Below are positions 17,465 through 26,285 of a DNA stretch of 54,942 nucleotides, piece by piece; the first letter of the stretch is position 1, and each line of letters begins with the position of its first letter. The DNA is taken from NCBI RefSeq assembly GCF_002428305.1, contig NZ_DIVJ01000047.1, positions 1-54,942 of the forward strand, written 5' to 3'. A model generated the notes under the pieces. It had not been told where the DNA came from. It saw only the letters and a list, made by a program, of their open reading frames with translations, and did no database searches. The stretch is from Flavobacterium sp. UBA6135 (GTDB lineage Bacteria > Bacteroidota > Bacteroidia > Flavobacteriales > Flavobacteriaceae). The translations under genes were made by a program, and so were the position numbers.

Positions 17465-17893
17465 ATGTATAAAGAAGGTAGCAAATTTAAAAATAGTGGA
17501 AATTTTCAATTTTCGTCAAACGATGACTTGGAAGTGGTTTGTAATGCACCAAATGATGCCAGTGGTGTATTTTTGGTTTATAATGTTGAAGAAGATAATA
17601 AAGAATTAATTATGGTAGGATCTACCGGAACTGTTCAAAATGACGGTACGTTAAAAGCCAAAAATGGTGGCTTGTATGATAAAATCGTTAACGGACAGCA
17701 GTTTGCTAAAACCGCTCGAAAATATTCTTGGAAAACACAATTAAAACTAGAAAAAATTGAAGCGGTTGAGGTTTTTTGGTATGAAACTTATAACAGCAAA
17801 ACCAAAGTAATTCCAACGTTTGTTGAAGGACAAATTTTGCAATTGTTTTTAAAGGAGAATGGAAAGTTGCCGAGGTGGAATGTGGCTTTTTAA
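17465..17893 (+). CDS. Divergent GIY-YIG-like protein
   Basis: The 142-residue protein has the order of elements of a GIY-YIG domain. GVFLVYNVEEDNKELIMVGS corresponds to the GIY and YIG strands, followed by a turn and GGLYDKIVNGQQF where an R-x3-H region would be expected, and then ETYNSKTKVIPTFVEGQIL where the catalytic glutamate helix lies. The second motif reads VGS rather than YIG, so it may not be an active nuclease. I infer the fold from pattern only. Confidence 0.5.
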   Translation: MYKEGSKFKNSGNFQFSSNDDLEVVCNAPNDASGVFLVYNVEEDNKELIMVGSTGTVQNDGTLKAKNGGLYDKIVNGQQFAKTARKYSWKTQLKLEKIEAVEVFWYETYNSKTKVIPTFVEGQILQLFLKENGKLPRWNVAF

Positions 17894-17939
17894 AAAGATT
17901 AAGTAAATTACTATTTTTAATAAATCTACAAACAACAAA

Positions 17940-18473
17940 ATGAAACACCTAGCACTATTAAGAGGCATCAACGTATCCGGTCACAATATGATTAAAATGG
18001 ATACTTTAAAAATCATCCTTGAAAATAGTGGATTTCAAAATGTGGAAACCTACGTTCAATCCGGAAATGTTTTTTTAGAAACGGAGGATGAAAACCCACA
18101 AAGTGTTGGTTTTACTATTAAACAAGAAATTGCAAAACAATTAGGTTTAGATGTTCCTATTATTGTAATCAGTAAAACTGACTTAGAAAAATGCCTGACT
18201 AATAATCCTTTTTTTAATGAAAAAGGAGTTGATACTAAAAAACTATATGTTGCCTTTATCTCAAAAGAATTAAACAATTCTGCATTGAACGAATTAAAAA
18301 TAAGTCAATTTAAACCCGACGAAGCCTTCATAGATGGAAACAGAATCTATATGAAATTAGAAACCGGTGCAGGAAATACAAAATTGACTCAAAAATACAT
18401 CGAAAAAAAGTTAAATGTAACGGCTACAAGTCGAAATTGGAATACGGTGAATAAGTTGATTGAACTATTTTAG
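17940..18473 (+). CDS. DUF1697 family protein
   Basis: The 177-residue protein starts MKHLALLRGINVSGHNMIKM and continues with TYVQSGNVFLE, both hallmarks of DUF1697. The C-terminal ATSRNWNTVNKLIEL is also typical. The family is widespread and uncharacterised; its fold is ferredoxin-like. It stands between unrelated genes. Confidence 0.88.
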   Translation: MKHLALLRGINVSGHNMIKMDTLKIILENSGFQNVETYVQSGNVFLETEDENPQSVGFTIKQEIAKQLGLDVPIIVISKTDLEKCLTNNPFFNEKGVDTKKLYVAFISKELNNSALNELKISQFKPDEAFIDGNRIYMKLETGAGNTKLTQKYIEKKLNVTATSRNWNTVNKLIELF

Positions 18474-18475
18474 GG

Positions 18476-18510
18476 GTTTAAAAGTTTAAGAGTTTATAGG
18501 TTTAAAAGTT
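18476..18510 (+). repeat. Intergenic repeat phrase F
   Basis: GTTTAAAAGTT occurs exactly at 18476-18486 and 18500-18510, with further variants (GTTTAAGAG, GTTTATAGG) between them. The run starts three bases after the DUF1697 stop codon. Confidence 0.55.
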
Positions 18511-18572
18511 CTGCGTTGCTAGAGCTTTTTTTATCTCATAACTTTTCTTTATTTTTATAAAAAACTTGTATC

Positions 18573-19451
18573 ATGTCAAACATCGATTTAATTATAGAAG
18601 AACGTAGCCGTGATATAGGCGACTTTTTAGTTGGCAGAATTCTCCCTTTTCGTAAAAAGAGAATGGTCGGCCCGTTTATTTTTATCGACCACATGGGGCC
18701 AACAGAGTTAGGTCCCGAAAAATATATGGATGTTGATCAGCATCCACACATCGGTCTCGCAACACTGACATTTTTGTTAGAAGGAGCCGTTATGCACGAG
18801 GATAGCTTAGGAACGAAAGTCAAAATCCAACCCGGATCAGTGAATTGGATGGTTGCGGGAAGCGGCGTCACACACACAGAAAGAACACCACAAGAACTCA
18901 GAAACGGAAACGTTTTTACGATGCACGGCTATCAAATTTGGGTCGCTCTTCCAAAAGAAAAAGAATTTATGCAACCCGAATTCCATCATTTTGATGCCAA
19001 CGAATTACCACATTGGCAGGAGGGAAGTACCCATTTTAAACTCGTTGCCGGAACCGCTTTCAGAAAAACTTCGCCCGTTCCCGTATTTTCAGATATGTTT
19101 ATGGTGGAAATTAAAACTGAGGAAGAATACCAACTTCAAATCAACGCACAAGTGCGTGGTGAAATAGGAATTTGCATCGTTGAAGGTTCCATTCAAGCCT
19201 GCGACAATCACGTAGAAAAAGGAAATATGCTAGTTTCCAAAGCAGAAGATGCGTGTTCGCTCACCATCCATCCCAATTCGCATATCATTCTTTTTGGCGG
19301 ACAACCGTTTGAACAAGAACGTCAAATTTTTTGGAATTTTGTGGCATCTGATCCATCAACCATCGAAAAAGCAAAAGAAAATTGGAGAAATAAAACGTTT
19401 CCCATGGTGCAAAATGATGAAACCTATGTTTCTTTACCAGAAGGATTTTAA
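18573..19451 (+). CDS. Pirin family protein
   Basis: The 292-residue protein is a two-domain cupin of the pirin family. The iron ligands known from human pirin are kept with the same spacing: H57 and H59 in DQHPHIGL, H101 and E103 in GVTHTERTP. The C-terminal domain has lost metal-binding residues, as usual. Bacterial pirins have been assayed as quercetinases or regulators; the role here is unknown. Confidence 0.92.
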   Translation: MSNIDLIIEERSRDIGDFLVGRILPFRKKRMVGPFIFIDHMGPTELGPEKYMDVDQHPHIGLATLTFLLEGAVMHEDSLGTKVKIQPGSVNWMVAGSGVTHTERTPQELRNGNVFTMHGYQIWVALPKEKEFMQPEFHHFDANELPHWQEGSTHFKLVAGTAFRKTSPVPVFSDMFMVEIKTEEEYQLQINAQVRGEIGICIVEGSIQACDNHVEKGNMLVSKAEDACSLTIHPNSHIILFGGQPFEQERQIFWNFVASDPSTIEKAKENWRNKTFPMVQNDETYVSLPEGF

Positions 19452-19465
19452 AACATATAAATTAA

Positions 19466-20614
19466 ATGAACAACAAGCAACTTATCCAAAAGGTTTTCGA
19501 ACTACAAAAAAGTAAAACCCTAAACTATCAAATTGATAAATTATTAAATTCCAGTAATTTAACAGAAGAGGAAATAATACATATCAAACAAGAAGCCAAT
19601 AAGTTATATGCTCAATACAAAAGAGAATTCATCATCAAAAGAAATAAAATTGCGTTTATTTCCGCAACAATACTAACTGTGCTAACGATTTTTATTTTCT
19701 TTTTCTTACTTCCAACTCAAAATATAGTTCTAAATGTGGGCATTCTTTCCGTTTTAGGAGCACTTTTATTGTGTTTAGGACTCTATTGCATGCTGTTTTT
19801 TTACAATTCATGGAAACCCGAAAAAATTGATGAAAACCCTACTTTGGATTTCGACTTAGGAAATTTCTTTTCCTTTTTTGGTTTATTAGCAGCTATTCCG
19901 GCTGTAATTTTCTATTTTTTAATCTCTTGGCTCATCGAAAGTGGTGCCGAAAAAAAATTAATTGCCACTAAAGTAGAAACAAAAGCAATAGTGGTAAACG
20001 GAAATTATTATGAAGGAGGCGGAATAAGACGAAAACGCCCCGATGATGCTGAAATAACGATAAAATTTAGAACAAAAGAGAATTTAATCATTAGCAGAAC
20101 AATCGAGATTCCTTCGTATCAATTTAAATATTTTTATAAAGGACAGCAAATTGACATTATTTATTCAAGTGAAAACCCAAATAACATCAAGCTTCTCAAT
20201 TCAAAAGAAAGTTTAAAACAAGTTTATAAAACAGAAGAACGTGAAGTCATTTTTAAAGATTTATTCACATTTTTAGAATTGTCAGATAAACAAATTCAAG
20301 ACAATTTAAATAAAGTTTCAACAGGATGGGTTTATGATAAACAACAACAGGGTTGGATTAATGCGAGCAGACAATGTTTTATAAAAAAATCTGAAGGAGC
20401 AATTTTCTATATTCCTAAGCGAGAACTTATTATGTCTCTGGATCATGATATACGTAAAAATAAATTTAGAAGAGTTGTTGAAAATCAAGGTATGCTTTTG
20501 GCTCAATATGAAAATGAGAAATATGTAATCCAGAAAATTTCAGAAAGGTCGGGCAAGAATGTAACTGTTTTTTATTTAATCACTCAAAACATTACTAATA
20601 GTACATCTGAGTAG
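19466..20614 (+). CDS. Membrane protein with DUF3592-like segment
   Basis: The 382-residue protein has an N-terminal charged helix region (1-58), three membrane segments (about 61-82, 88-114 and 135-158) and a large soluble tail. Residues about 170-250 resemble the DUF3592 pattern: a beta-rich unit ending in QIDIIYSSENPNNIKLL. The remainder is beta-strand rich without a recognised motif. It starts 14 bases after the pirin gene. Function unknown. Confidence 0.7.
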   Translation: MNNKQLIQKVFELQKSKTLNYQIDKLLNSSNLTEEEIIHIKQEANKLYAQYKREFIIKRNKIAFISATILTVLTIFIFFFLLPTQNIVLNVGILSVLGALLLCLGLYCMLFFYNSWKPEKIDENPTLDFDLGNFFSFFGLLAAIPAVIFYFLISWLIESGAEKKLIATKVETKAIVVNGNYYEGGGIRRKRPDDAEITIKFRTKENLIISRTIEIPSYQFKYFYKGQQIDIIYSSENPNNIKLLNSKESLKQVYKTEEREVIFKDLFTFLELSDKQIQDNLNKVSTGWVYDKQQQGWINASRQCFIKKSEGAIFYIPKRELIMSLDHDIRKNKFRRVVENQGMLLAQYENEKYVIQKISERSGKNVTVFYLITQNITNSTSE

Positions 20615-20691
20615 TATCATTACTAGAAACTTTAAATTACATTTAACAACAAAACTCGCTTATAGCTTTCTATTCTGCCAATAGAATTACC

Positions 20692-20699
20692 TATATTTG
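20692..20699 (+). promoter_or_regulatory. -7 promoter box of fabG
   Basis: TATATTTG matches TAnnTTTG. It overlaps the upstream in-frame start candidate at 20697 and so fixes the fabG start at ATG 20733. Confidence 0.6.
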
Positions 20700-20732
20700 T
20701 GGTTTAAATCTAACAAAACAAACTCACATTGT

Positions 20733-21479
20733 ATGAAATTATTAGAAGGAAAAGTAGCCATCATCACCGGAGCCAGTCGTGGAATTGGTAGCGGAATTGC
20801 TAAAGTTTTTGCTCAACATGGAGCAAATGTGGCTTTCACTTACAGTTCGTCTGCAGAATCTGCTTTGGTTTTAGAAAACGAATTAAATGCTTTAGGAATC
20901 AAAGCCAAAGGATACAAATCAAACGCAGCCGATTTTAACGATGCTCAAAAATTAGCCGAAGATGTAATTGCTGAGTTCGGCACCATCGATATATTAATCA
21001 ACAATGCCGGAATCACCAAAGACAACCTCTTGATGAGAATGTCTGAAGAAGATTTTGATAAAGTAATCGAAATCAACTTAAAATCGGTTTTCAATATGAC
21101 CAAAGCGGTTCAAAAAATCATGTTGAAAAACCGTAAAGGTTCCATCGTAAACATGAGTTCGGTAGTAGGTGTGAAAGGTAATGCCGGTCAAGCTAATTAC
21201 GCCGCTTCAAAGGCTGGTATGATTGGTTTTACTAAGTCAATTGCGTTAGAATTGGGTTCGCGAAACATCCGTTGTAACGCCATTGCTCCCGGATTTATCG
21301 AAACCGAAATGACCGGAAAATTAAACGAAGATGTAGTGCAAGGTTGGAGAGATTCCATTCCTCTAAAACGTGGCGGAACACCGGAAGACGTTGCAAACGC
21401 TTGTCTTTTCCTAGCCTCAGATTTGAGTGCCTACGTAACCGGACAAGTGATGAATGTGGATGGTGGAATGTTGACTTAG
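20733..21479 (+). CDS. fabG: 3-oxoacyl-ACP reductase FabG
   Basis: FabG reduces beta-ketoacyl-ACP with NADPH in fatty acid elongation. The 248-residue short-chain dehydrogenase has the cofactor motif TGASRGIG (12-19), NNAG (90-93), and the catalytic residues S143, Y156 and K160 in YAASK. The C-terminal tail (VTGQVMNVDGGM) is the FabG type. It is a stand-alone copy away from other fatty acid genes. Confidence 0.9.
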   Translation: MKLLEGKVAIITGASRGIGSGIAKVFAQHGANVAFTYSSSAESALVLENELNALGIKAKGYKSNAADFNDAQKLAEDVIAEFGTIDILINNAGITKDNLLMRMSEEDFDKVIEINLKSVFNMTKAVQKIMLKNRKGSIVNMSSVVGVKGNAGQANYAASKAGMIGFTKSIALELGSRNIRCNAIAPGFIETEMTGKLNEDVVQGWRDSIPLKRGGTPEDVANACLFLASDLSAYVTGQVMNVDGGMLT

Positions 21480-21493
21480 GGAGTTTATAAAAA

Positions 21494-21700
21494 ATGAAGT
21501 ATAAATATATTATAATTCTTTTCGTCATCGGTGTAATCATAACCATTTTTGGTGCATTACTTAAAATAATTCATTTTGAAATTGGTCCATTAACGGGAAA
21601 TCTCATTTTGACAATTGGAATGTTTACAAAAATTATAGCTGGAATTATTTTTATAGTTAAGCTTCTCAGTAATAATGGCAATGATTTTTTGAATAAATAG
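21494..21700 (+). CDS. Small GldL-like two-helix membrane protein
   Basis: The 68 residues form two membrane helices (about 4-22 and 34-57). The connecting region GALLKIIHFEIGPLTGN closely resembles the transmembrane hairpin of GldL, the T9SS and gliding motor protein. GldL carries an essential glutamate in its second helix; the matching position here is K46 in GMFTKIIAG. The cytoplasmic domain of GldL is absent. It starts 14 bases after fabG. The protein is unlikely to be a motor subunit; it may modulate one or be unrelated in function. Confidence 0.7.
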   Translation: MKYKYIIILFVIGVIITIFGALLKIIHFEIGPLTGNLILTIGMFTKIIAGIIFIVKLLSNNGNDFLNK

Positions 21701-21732
21701 TTAACCGGTAGATAATAATTTTCTACAATAAT

Positions 21733-23760
21733 ATGAATAATTCCACCGTATTGCTTTTGCTCTTGTCAGTTTTAATAGCTGGTTTTATTTCGTATTATCA
21801 CTATTTTTACAAAGCCAATTCCAATTCCAAAATAAATTGGTTCTTGGCTTTTCTGCGTTTCATTGCTATTTTCGGGTTATTGGTATTGTTAATTAACCCG
21901 ATTCTCACCCGAAAATCATTTGAAACCATCAAAATTCCATTGCCAATTGTAGTCGATAATTCGTCTTCTGTAATCGAATTAAACTCTAACGAATCTGCTT
22001 TAGAAGTTTACAAAAAACTGACTTCTAATTCTGAATTGCAAGAAAAATATGAAGTACAATCCTATCAATTTTCAAGCGAATTGGAGTCCTCTGAATCCTA
22101 TGATTTCAAAGGAATGCAAACTCGAATCGATGGAGTAGGAAAAGGGCTGAAAAGCATTCACAAAAGTGTCAATCATCCCACAGTAATAATAACAGACGGT
22201 AACCAAACCCAAGGAAGCGATTATATTTATTCCTTTGACGAGAATAAAGCCGTTTACCCAATCGTTTTGGGCGACACGACTTCAGTTCTGGATTTAAAAA
22301 TCAGTCAGCTCAACGTTAATAAATATGCGTTTCTCAAAAATAAATTTCCTGTAGAAGTTTTTGTTAATTATTCCGGAAACAAAAATGTTAATGCCACTTT
22401 CTCTATTTCTCAGGGAAGTACGGTTTTAAGTAAACAGAATGTTAGTTTTTCCAATAGTCAAAGATCACAACTAATCACTGTTTTATTGCCTGCCGAAAAA
22501 GTTGGTGTTCAAGTTTTTAAAGCAACCATTTCATCCTCAGAACCGGAAAAAAACACATACAACAACACTAAGAATTTTGCAGTAGAAATCATCGATCAAA
22601 AATCGGAAATTGCCATAGTTTCTTCGATTAATCATCCTGACATTGGAGCTTTAAAACGAGCGATTGAATCTAATCAACAACGTAAGGTAACGCTAGTAAA
22701 GCCCAATCAAATCAATTCGTTACAAGATTTTAATGTATTGATTTTATACCAACCTACCTCCGAATTCAAATCAGTTTTCGAAAAGAATAATTTAGCCAAT
22801 TTAAACACTTGGATTATAACAGGATTGCATACTGATTTTAATTTCTTGAATCAAAACCAGCTCGCTTTTGAATTCAAAATGAGTGGGCAACCCGAGGATT
22901 ATTTGGCAACTTTTTCTTCGCAATTTAATCTGTTTGCAACCGATAATATCGGCATTGATAATTTTCCACCATTGCAAAATCCATTTGGAACAATTACTTC
23001 TAAGTCGGCTTTTGAAGAATTACTTGGAGCCAGAATTCGAAACGTAGAACTCGATTCACCTTTATTAGCCTACACCGAAAATCAAGGAAAACGATCCGCT
23101 TTTTTATTAGGTGAAAATATTTGGAAATGGCGTTTACAAAGTCATATCGACCAACAAAGTTTTGAAAAATTTGATGTTTTTATTGATAAAACGATTCAGT
23201 TTTTAGCTTCTAACAATGCTCGAAAATCATTGGTTGTTACTCACGAAAACTTTTATAATTCCGGTGATGCCATCGAAATTAATGCTCAATATTTCAATAA
23301 AAACTATGAGTTTGACGACAATGCTCGTTTATCCATTACTGTAAAAAACAAAGCAACCAATCAAACAAAATCTTATGATTTACTGAAATCAACCAATTCG
23401 TATAAAGTAAATTTAGACGGACTCTCTGCCGGAAATTACTCGTTTACCGTAACCGAAAATAATTCTAAAACTTCTTATTCCGGTTTTTTTGAAGTCTTAG
23501 ATTTTGACATCGAAAAGCAATTTGTCAATCCGAATTATGCTAAATTAAATCAATTAGCAAATCAAACTAGCGGAAAAACGTATCTAGCCAATCAAGTTGA
23601 TGAATTAATTAAATCACTTTTAGCGAACGAAAACTACAAACCCATCCAAAAAGAAATAGTCAAAAAAACGCCAATCATTGATTGGATTTGGTTGTTAATC
23701 ATCATTGCCTTAGCCTTAGCTTCAGAGTGGTTTATTCGAAAATATAACGGATTGCTTTAA
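21733..23760 (+). CDS. VWA-like membrane protein
   Basis: The 675-residue protein has two N-terminal membrane helices (about 4-22 and 36-56), a large periplasmic region and one C-terminal helix (about 649-666). Residues 70-185 look like a von Willebrand A domain: VVDNSSSV fits the DxSxS metal site and IITDGNQTQG the later aspartate. Similar flavobacterial proteins are annotated as membrane or VWA proteins, often related to BatA-type aerotolerance proteins. Its stop codon overlaps the stop of the convergent YoaK-family gene by four bases. Function unknown. Confidence 0.75.
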   Translation: MNNSTVLLLLLSVLIAGFISYYHYFYKANSNSKINWFLAFLRFIAIFGLLVLLINPILTRKSFETIKIPLPIVVDNSSSVIELNSNESALEVYKKLTSNSELQEKYEVQSYQFSSELESSESYDFKGMQTRIDGVGKGLKSIHKSVNHPTVIITDGNQTQGSDYIYSFDENKAVYPIVLGDTTSVLDLKISQLNVNKYAFLKNKFPVEVFVNYSGNKNVNATFSISQGSTVLSKQNVSFSNSQRSQLITVLLPAEKVGVQVFKATISSSEPEKNTYNNTKNFAVEIIDQKSEIAIVSSINHPDIGALKRAIESNQQRKVTLVKPNQINSLQDFNVLILYQPTSEFKSVFEKNNLANLNTWIITGLHTDFNFLNQNQLAFEFKMSGQPEDYLATFSSQFNLFATDNIGIDNFPPLQNPFGTITSKSAFEELLGARIRNVELDSPLLAYTENQGKRSAFLLGENIWKWRLQSHIDQQSFEKFDVFIDKTIQFLASNNARKSLVVTHENFYNSGDAIEINAQYFNKNYEFDDNARLSITVKNKATNQTKSYDLLKSTNSYKVNLDGLSAGNYSFTVTENNSKTSYSGFFEVLDFDIEKQFVNPNYAKLNQLANQTSGKTYLANQVDELIKSLLANENYKPIQKEIVKKTPIIDWIWLLIIIALALASEWFIRKYNGLL

Positions 23761-24491
23761 TTTCTTCTGAAAATTTTTCGTTTCAATATATAGTATCTAA
23801 AGCGTAAAAAGTCAAAATAAAGTGCCATAATCAATAAAACACTAGCTACTAAAAGCGTTTTTAATTGGAAGTAGTGAAATAAGATTCCACCAATCAGACA
23901 TCCTGCAAAAAAGAAAGTAATAATAGAAATTCGTAGTGTAATATTCTTTTCTAAAACTACTTTTTCACCTTCACTTTTTCTAAAAATAAGTTGCGACAAA
24001 TCTATTCCTAAATCAGTAAAAAGTCCCGTAAGGTGCGTTGTTCTTACAACAGATTTGGAAACATTGGTAACCAAAGCATTTTGAATTCCCATAGCTAATA
24101 GTAAGGCATACGTAAAAAATTGACTATTCAAGACGGTTAAATTTTTTTCAAAAAAGGCCAAACCTACTAACGTAATCAGTAAAATTTCTAGCAATAATGG
24201 ATAAAAGTGCGGATTTTTACTTTTCTTTTTTAAAGCTAATTCTGTCAAAAAATTGGATATAAAAGCACCAACTAAAAAGCACAATGTGAATAGCAAAAAT
24301 ACAAATCCGGTAGCATAATCCTTCCTTGATAATTCTTCAGAAAAAAAAGCAAAATGTCCTGTAACATTCGTTGTCAACACACCAAAAGCCAATAATCCAC
24401 AAACGTTTACAATTCCTGCAACCATAGAGAGGGTTGTGGCTAATCGCAAGTTGTGTTTAAAAGTTCGGCTATTTCCCAGGTGTCGGAACAT
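23757..24491 (-). CDS. YoaK family (DUF1275) membrane protein
   Basis: The 244-residue protein has the DUF1275 pattern: an N-terminal LATTLSMVAGIVNVCGL helix, the motif TTNVTGH, NALVTNVSK, and TTHLTGLFTDLG, across about six membrane segments. The ATG at 24491 is chosen because the promoter -7 box lies just upstream; the longer frame would start inside or before it. The family is widespread and its transport role is unproven. Confidence 0.88.
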   Translation of the reverse strand: MFRHLGNSRTFKHNLRLATTLSMVAGIVNVCGLLAFGVLTTNVTGHFAFFSEELSRKDYATGFVFLLFTLCFLVGAFISNFLTELALKKKSKNPHFYPLLLEILLITLVGLAFFEKNLTVLNSQFFTYALLLAMGIQNALVTNVSKSVVRTTHLTGLFTDLGIDLSQLIFRKSEGEKVVLEKNITLRISIITFFFAGCLIGGILFHYFQLKTLLVASVLLIMALYFDFLRFRYYILKRKIFRRN

Positions 24492-24499
24492 TTTTTTAA

Positions 24500-24507
24500 C
24501 AAAGATA
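24500..24507 (-). promoter_or_regulatory. -7 promoter box of the YoaK-family gene
   Basis: TATCTTTG on the minus strand matches TAnnTTTG, eight bases before the ATG at 24491. Confidence 0.5.
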
Positions 24508-24552
24508 AAATGTATAAGTGTAAAAACGTATAGCATTAACCTTTTTAGTAAT

Positions 24553-24570
24553 TTAAGATTTGCTTAAGAT
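24553..24570 (+). promoter_or_regulatory. Direct repeat, candidate response-regulator site 1
   Basis: TTAAGAT occurs at 24553-24559 and again at 24564-24570, an 11-base period, about 37 bases upstream of the -7 box of the thioredoxin cassette. Tandem half-sites with this spacing are typical of OmpR/PhoB-family regulators. A similarly spaced TAAG repeat lies upstream of the RND pump. Confidence 0.45.
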
Positions 24571-24606
24571 GTGACTTACCATGTAATTTATTCAAAATTG
24601 TGCTGT

Positions 24607-24614
24607 TATTTTTG
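24607..24614 (+). promoter_or_regulatory. -7 promoter box of the thioredoxin/ApbE cassette
   Basis: TATTTTTG matches TAnnTTTG, 15 bases before the ATG at 24630. There is no good TTTG element at the usual distance, as expected if an activator is needed. Confidence 0.5.
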
Positions 24615-24629
24615 TATAAATTTCAAGAT

Positions 24630-25064
24630 ATGAAAAGGTTAGTTTTAATTATTTTTTTTATAACAGGTCCATTTTTACAAGCCCAAAACTGGCAAACTAA
24701 TTTTGAAGAAGCAAAATCTATTGCTATAAAGGAAGACAAAAATATTGTATTGGTTTTTTCCGGTTCAGATTGGTGTGCTCCATGTATGAAATTAGAAAAG
24801 AACATTTGGATGTCAGATGAGTTTAAAGCTGAAATAAATAAAAGTTGGGTCACTTATAAAGCCGATTTCCCAAAGAAAAAAGCCAATCAATTGACTCCTG
24901 AACTAACAGAACAAAACAAAAATTTAGCTGAAAAGTATAACAAAGGAGGAAGTTTTCCTTTGGTAGTTCTGTTAGATAAAAACGGAAAAGTACTCGGAAT
25001 GACTGGATTCAAAAATGTTTCACCTGCAGAATACATAGCGATGATTAAAAAATTCGAAAAGTAA
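24630..25064 (+). CDS. Periplasmic thioredoxin-family protein
   Basis: The 144-residue protein has a signal peptide (MKRLVLIIFFITGPFLQA) and a thioredoxin fold with the active site SDWCAPC (C49 and C52) and the cis-proline segment SFPLVVLLD. The layout (AKSIAIKEDKNIVLVFSGSDWC) fits the thioredoxin-7/DUF255-like disulfide reductases. The stop codon is directly followed by the apbE start, so it is translated from the same message. It may reduce cysteines of the small lipoprotein two genes downstream. That link is inference. Confidence 0.87.
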   Translation: MKRLVLIIFFITGPFLQAQNWQTNFEEAKSIAIKEDKNIVLVFSGSDWCAPCMKLEKNIWMSDEFKAEINKSWVTYKADFPKKKANQLTPELTEQNKNLAEKYNKGGSFPLVVLLDKNGKVLGMTGFKNVSPAEYIAMIKKFEK

Positions 25065-26054
25065 ATGAAATCGATTCTTCTATATTGTAGTCTTTTCTTT
25101 TTATGGAATTCTTCCGCACAAATTGTTCATACCAAAAAGACATTTATGCTTGGTAGTCCTTTTGAGATGACTGTAGTTGCAACTGATACCGTTCAAGGAA
25201 ATCAGTTTATCAACCAAGCTATTGATGAAGTTAAACGCATTGAAAATTTAATTTCTGATTGGATTCCAACCACACAAATTTCTAAAGTCAATCAAAATGC
25301 AGGAATTGCTCCTGTAAAAGTGGATAAAGAAGTTTTTGAATTGATTGAAAGAGCCATTAAAATTTCTAAACTAACAAACGGAGCTTTTGATATTTCCTAT
25401 GCATCCATGGATAAAATTTGGAAATTCGACGGTAGTATGAAAGAAATGCCAACAGAAGAAGCTATCAAAAATTCAGTTGCCAAAGTAGGTTATCAAAATA
25501 TTATCCTAAACGAAAATGAAACAACCATTTTTTTGAAAAATAAAGGTATGAAACTCGGTTTAGGCGGCATTGGTCAAGGCTATATTGCAGATAAAGTCAA
25601 AACGTTATTAATCGAAAACGGTTGTAAATCCGGAATTGTCAACGTCTCCGGTGACATCTTTGCTTGGGGTAAACAACCTGATGGAAAACCGTGGACAGTA
25701 GCCATCGTGAATCCGATTAATAAAAATAAAGTATTTGCCACTTTTCCTTTAGAAGACAGTGCAGTAGAAACTTCCGGTAGTTATGAAAAATTTGTCACTT
25801 TCAACGGAAAGAGATATTCACATATTATAGATCCAAGAACAGGTTATCCTGCCACCGGAATTGTTAGTGTATCGGTTTTTGCAAAAACCACAGAGCTTGC
25901 CGATGCACTGGCTACCGGAATTTTCGTTCTCGGCATTGACGTCGGACTCGATTTAGTAAACCAAATCAAAGGAATCGAATGCATTATTGTGGATGACAAA
26001 GGAGTAGTGCACAACTCTAAAAATATTAACTTAAAGAAATTTGATAAACAATAA
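25065..26054 (+). CDS. apbE: FAD:protein FMN transferase, ApbE family
   Basis: ApbE transfers FMN from FAD to a threonine or serine of exported proteins. The 329-residue protein has a signal peptide (to about 18) and the family motifs FMLGSPFE, GGIGQGYIADK (167-177), HIIDPRTG (253-260) with metal-binding residues, and ADALAT (279-284). It has no lipobox cysteine near the cleavage site, so it is a soluble periplasmic form. It has no neighbouring Nqr or Rnf genes; its neighbours are thioredoxin, a DUF4266-type lipoprotein and a DUF3570-type barrel, a set known to co-occur with ApbE. Confidence 0.93.
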   Translation: MKSILLYCSLFFLWNSSAQIVHTKKTFMLGSPFEMTVVATDTVQGNQFINQAIDEVKRIENLISDWIPTTQISKVNQNAGIAPVKVDKEVFELIERAIKISKLTNGAFDISYASMDKIWKFDGSMKEMPTEEAIKNSVAKVGYQNIILNENETTIFLKNKGMKLGLGGIGQGYIADKVKTLLIENGCKSGIVNVSGDIFAWGKQPDGKPWTVAIVNPINKNKVFATFPLEDSAVETSGSYEKFVTFNGKRYSHIIDPRTGYPATGIVSVSVFAKTTELADALATGIFVLGIDVGLDLVNQIKGIECIIVDDKGVVHNSKNINLKKFDKQ

Positions 26055-26060
26055 TTTGAA

Positions 26061-26270
26061 ATGAAAAATATAACAATTCTTGCCCTAATTCTCTTCGCAC
26101 TTCAATCCTGCAACTCCGTAAAAGAATACGAAAAAGAAAAAATCAATGATCCTGATATGAAATTAGCATCTCGTTCTTCCGAACGTTTTGAAACCAATTT
26201 TCAAGTCTATCGCGAAGCAGCAGCCGGAGCCAATGGTGGCAAAACGGGTGGTGGTTGCGGTTGTAACTAA
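26061..26270 (+). CDS. DUF4266-type small lipoprotein with GGGCGCN tail
   Basis: Only 69 residues. The signal peptide ends in a lipobox (LQSC, C17), so the mature protein has about 53 residues. It contains a charged helix-like part, SRSSERFETNFQVYREAAAG, and a glycine-rich tail ending GGGCGCN with C66 and C68 as the only other cysteines. This matches DUF4266, known as an ApbE-associated family. The tail could bind metal, form a disulfide with the thioredoxin, or be an attachment site. Six bases separate it from apbE. Confidence 0.85.
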   Translation: MKNITILALILFALQSCNSVKEYEKEKINDPDMKLASRSSERFETNFQVYREAAAGANGGKTGGGCGCN

Positions 26271-26285
26271 TTACTCAAATCAAAA

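Noticed and set aside
18520..18535. Possible terminator after the DUF1697 gene near GCTAGAGC followed by T's
   Set aside because: The stem is too short to support; only the T run is clear.
23757..23760. Overlapping stop codons of convergent genes as a regulatory overlap
   Set aside because: A four-base overlap of stops is common in compact genomes and needs no special explanation.
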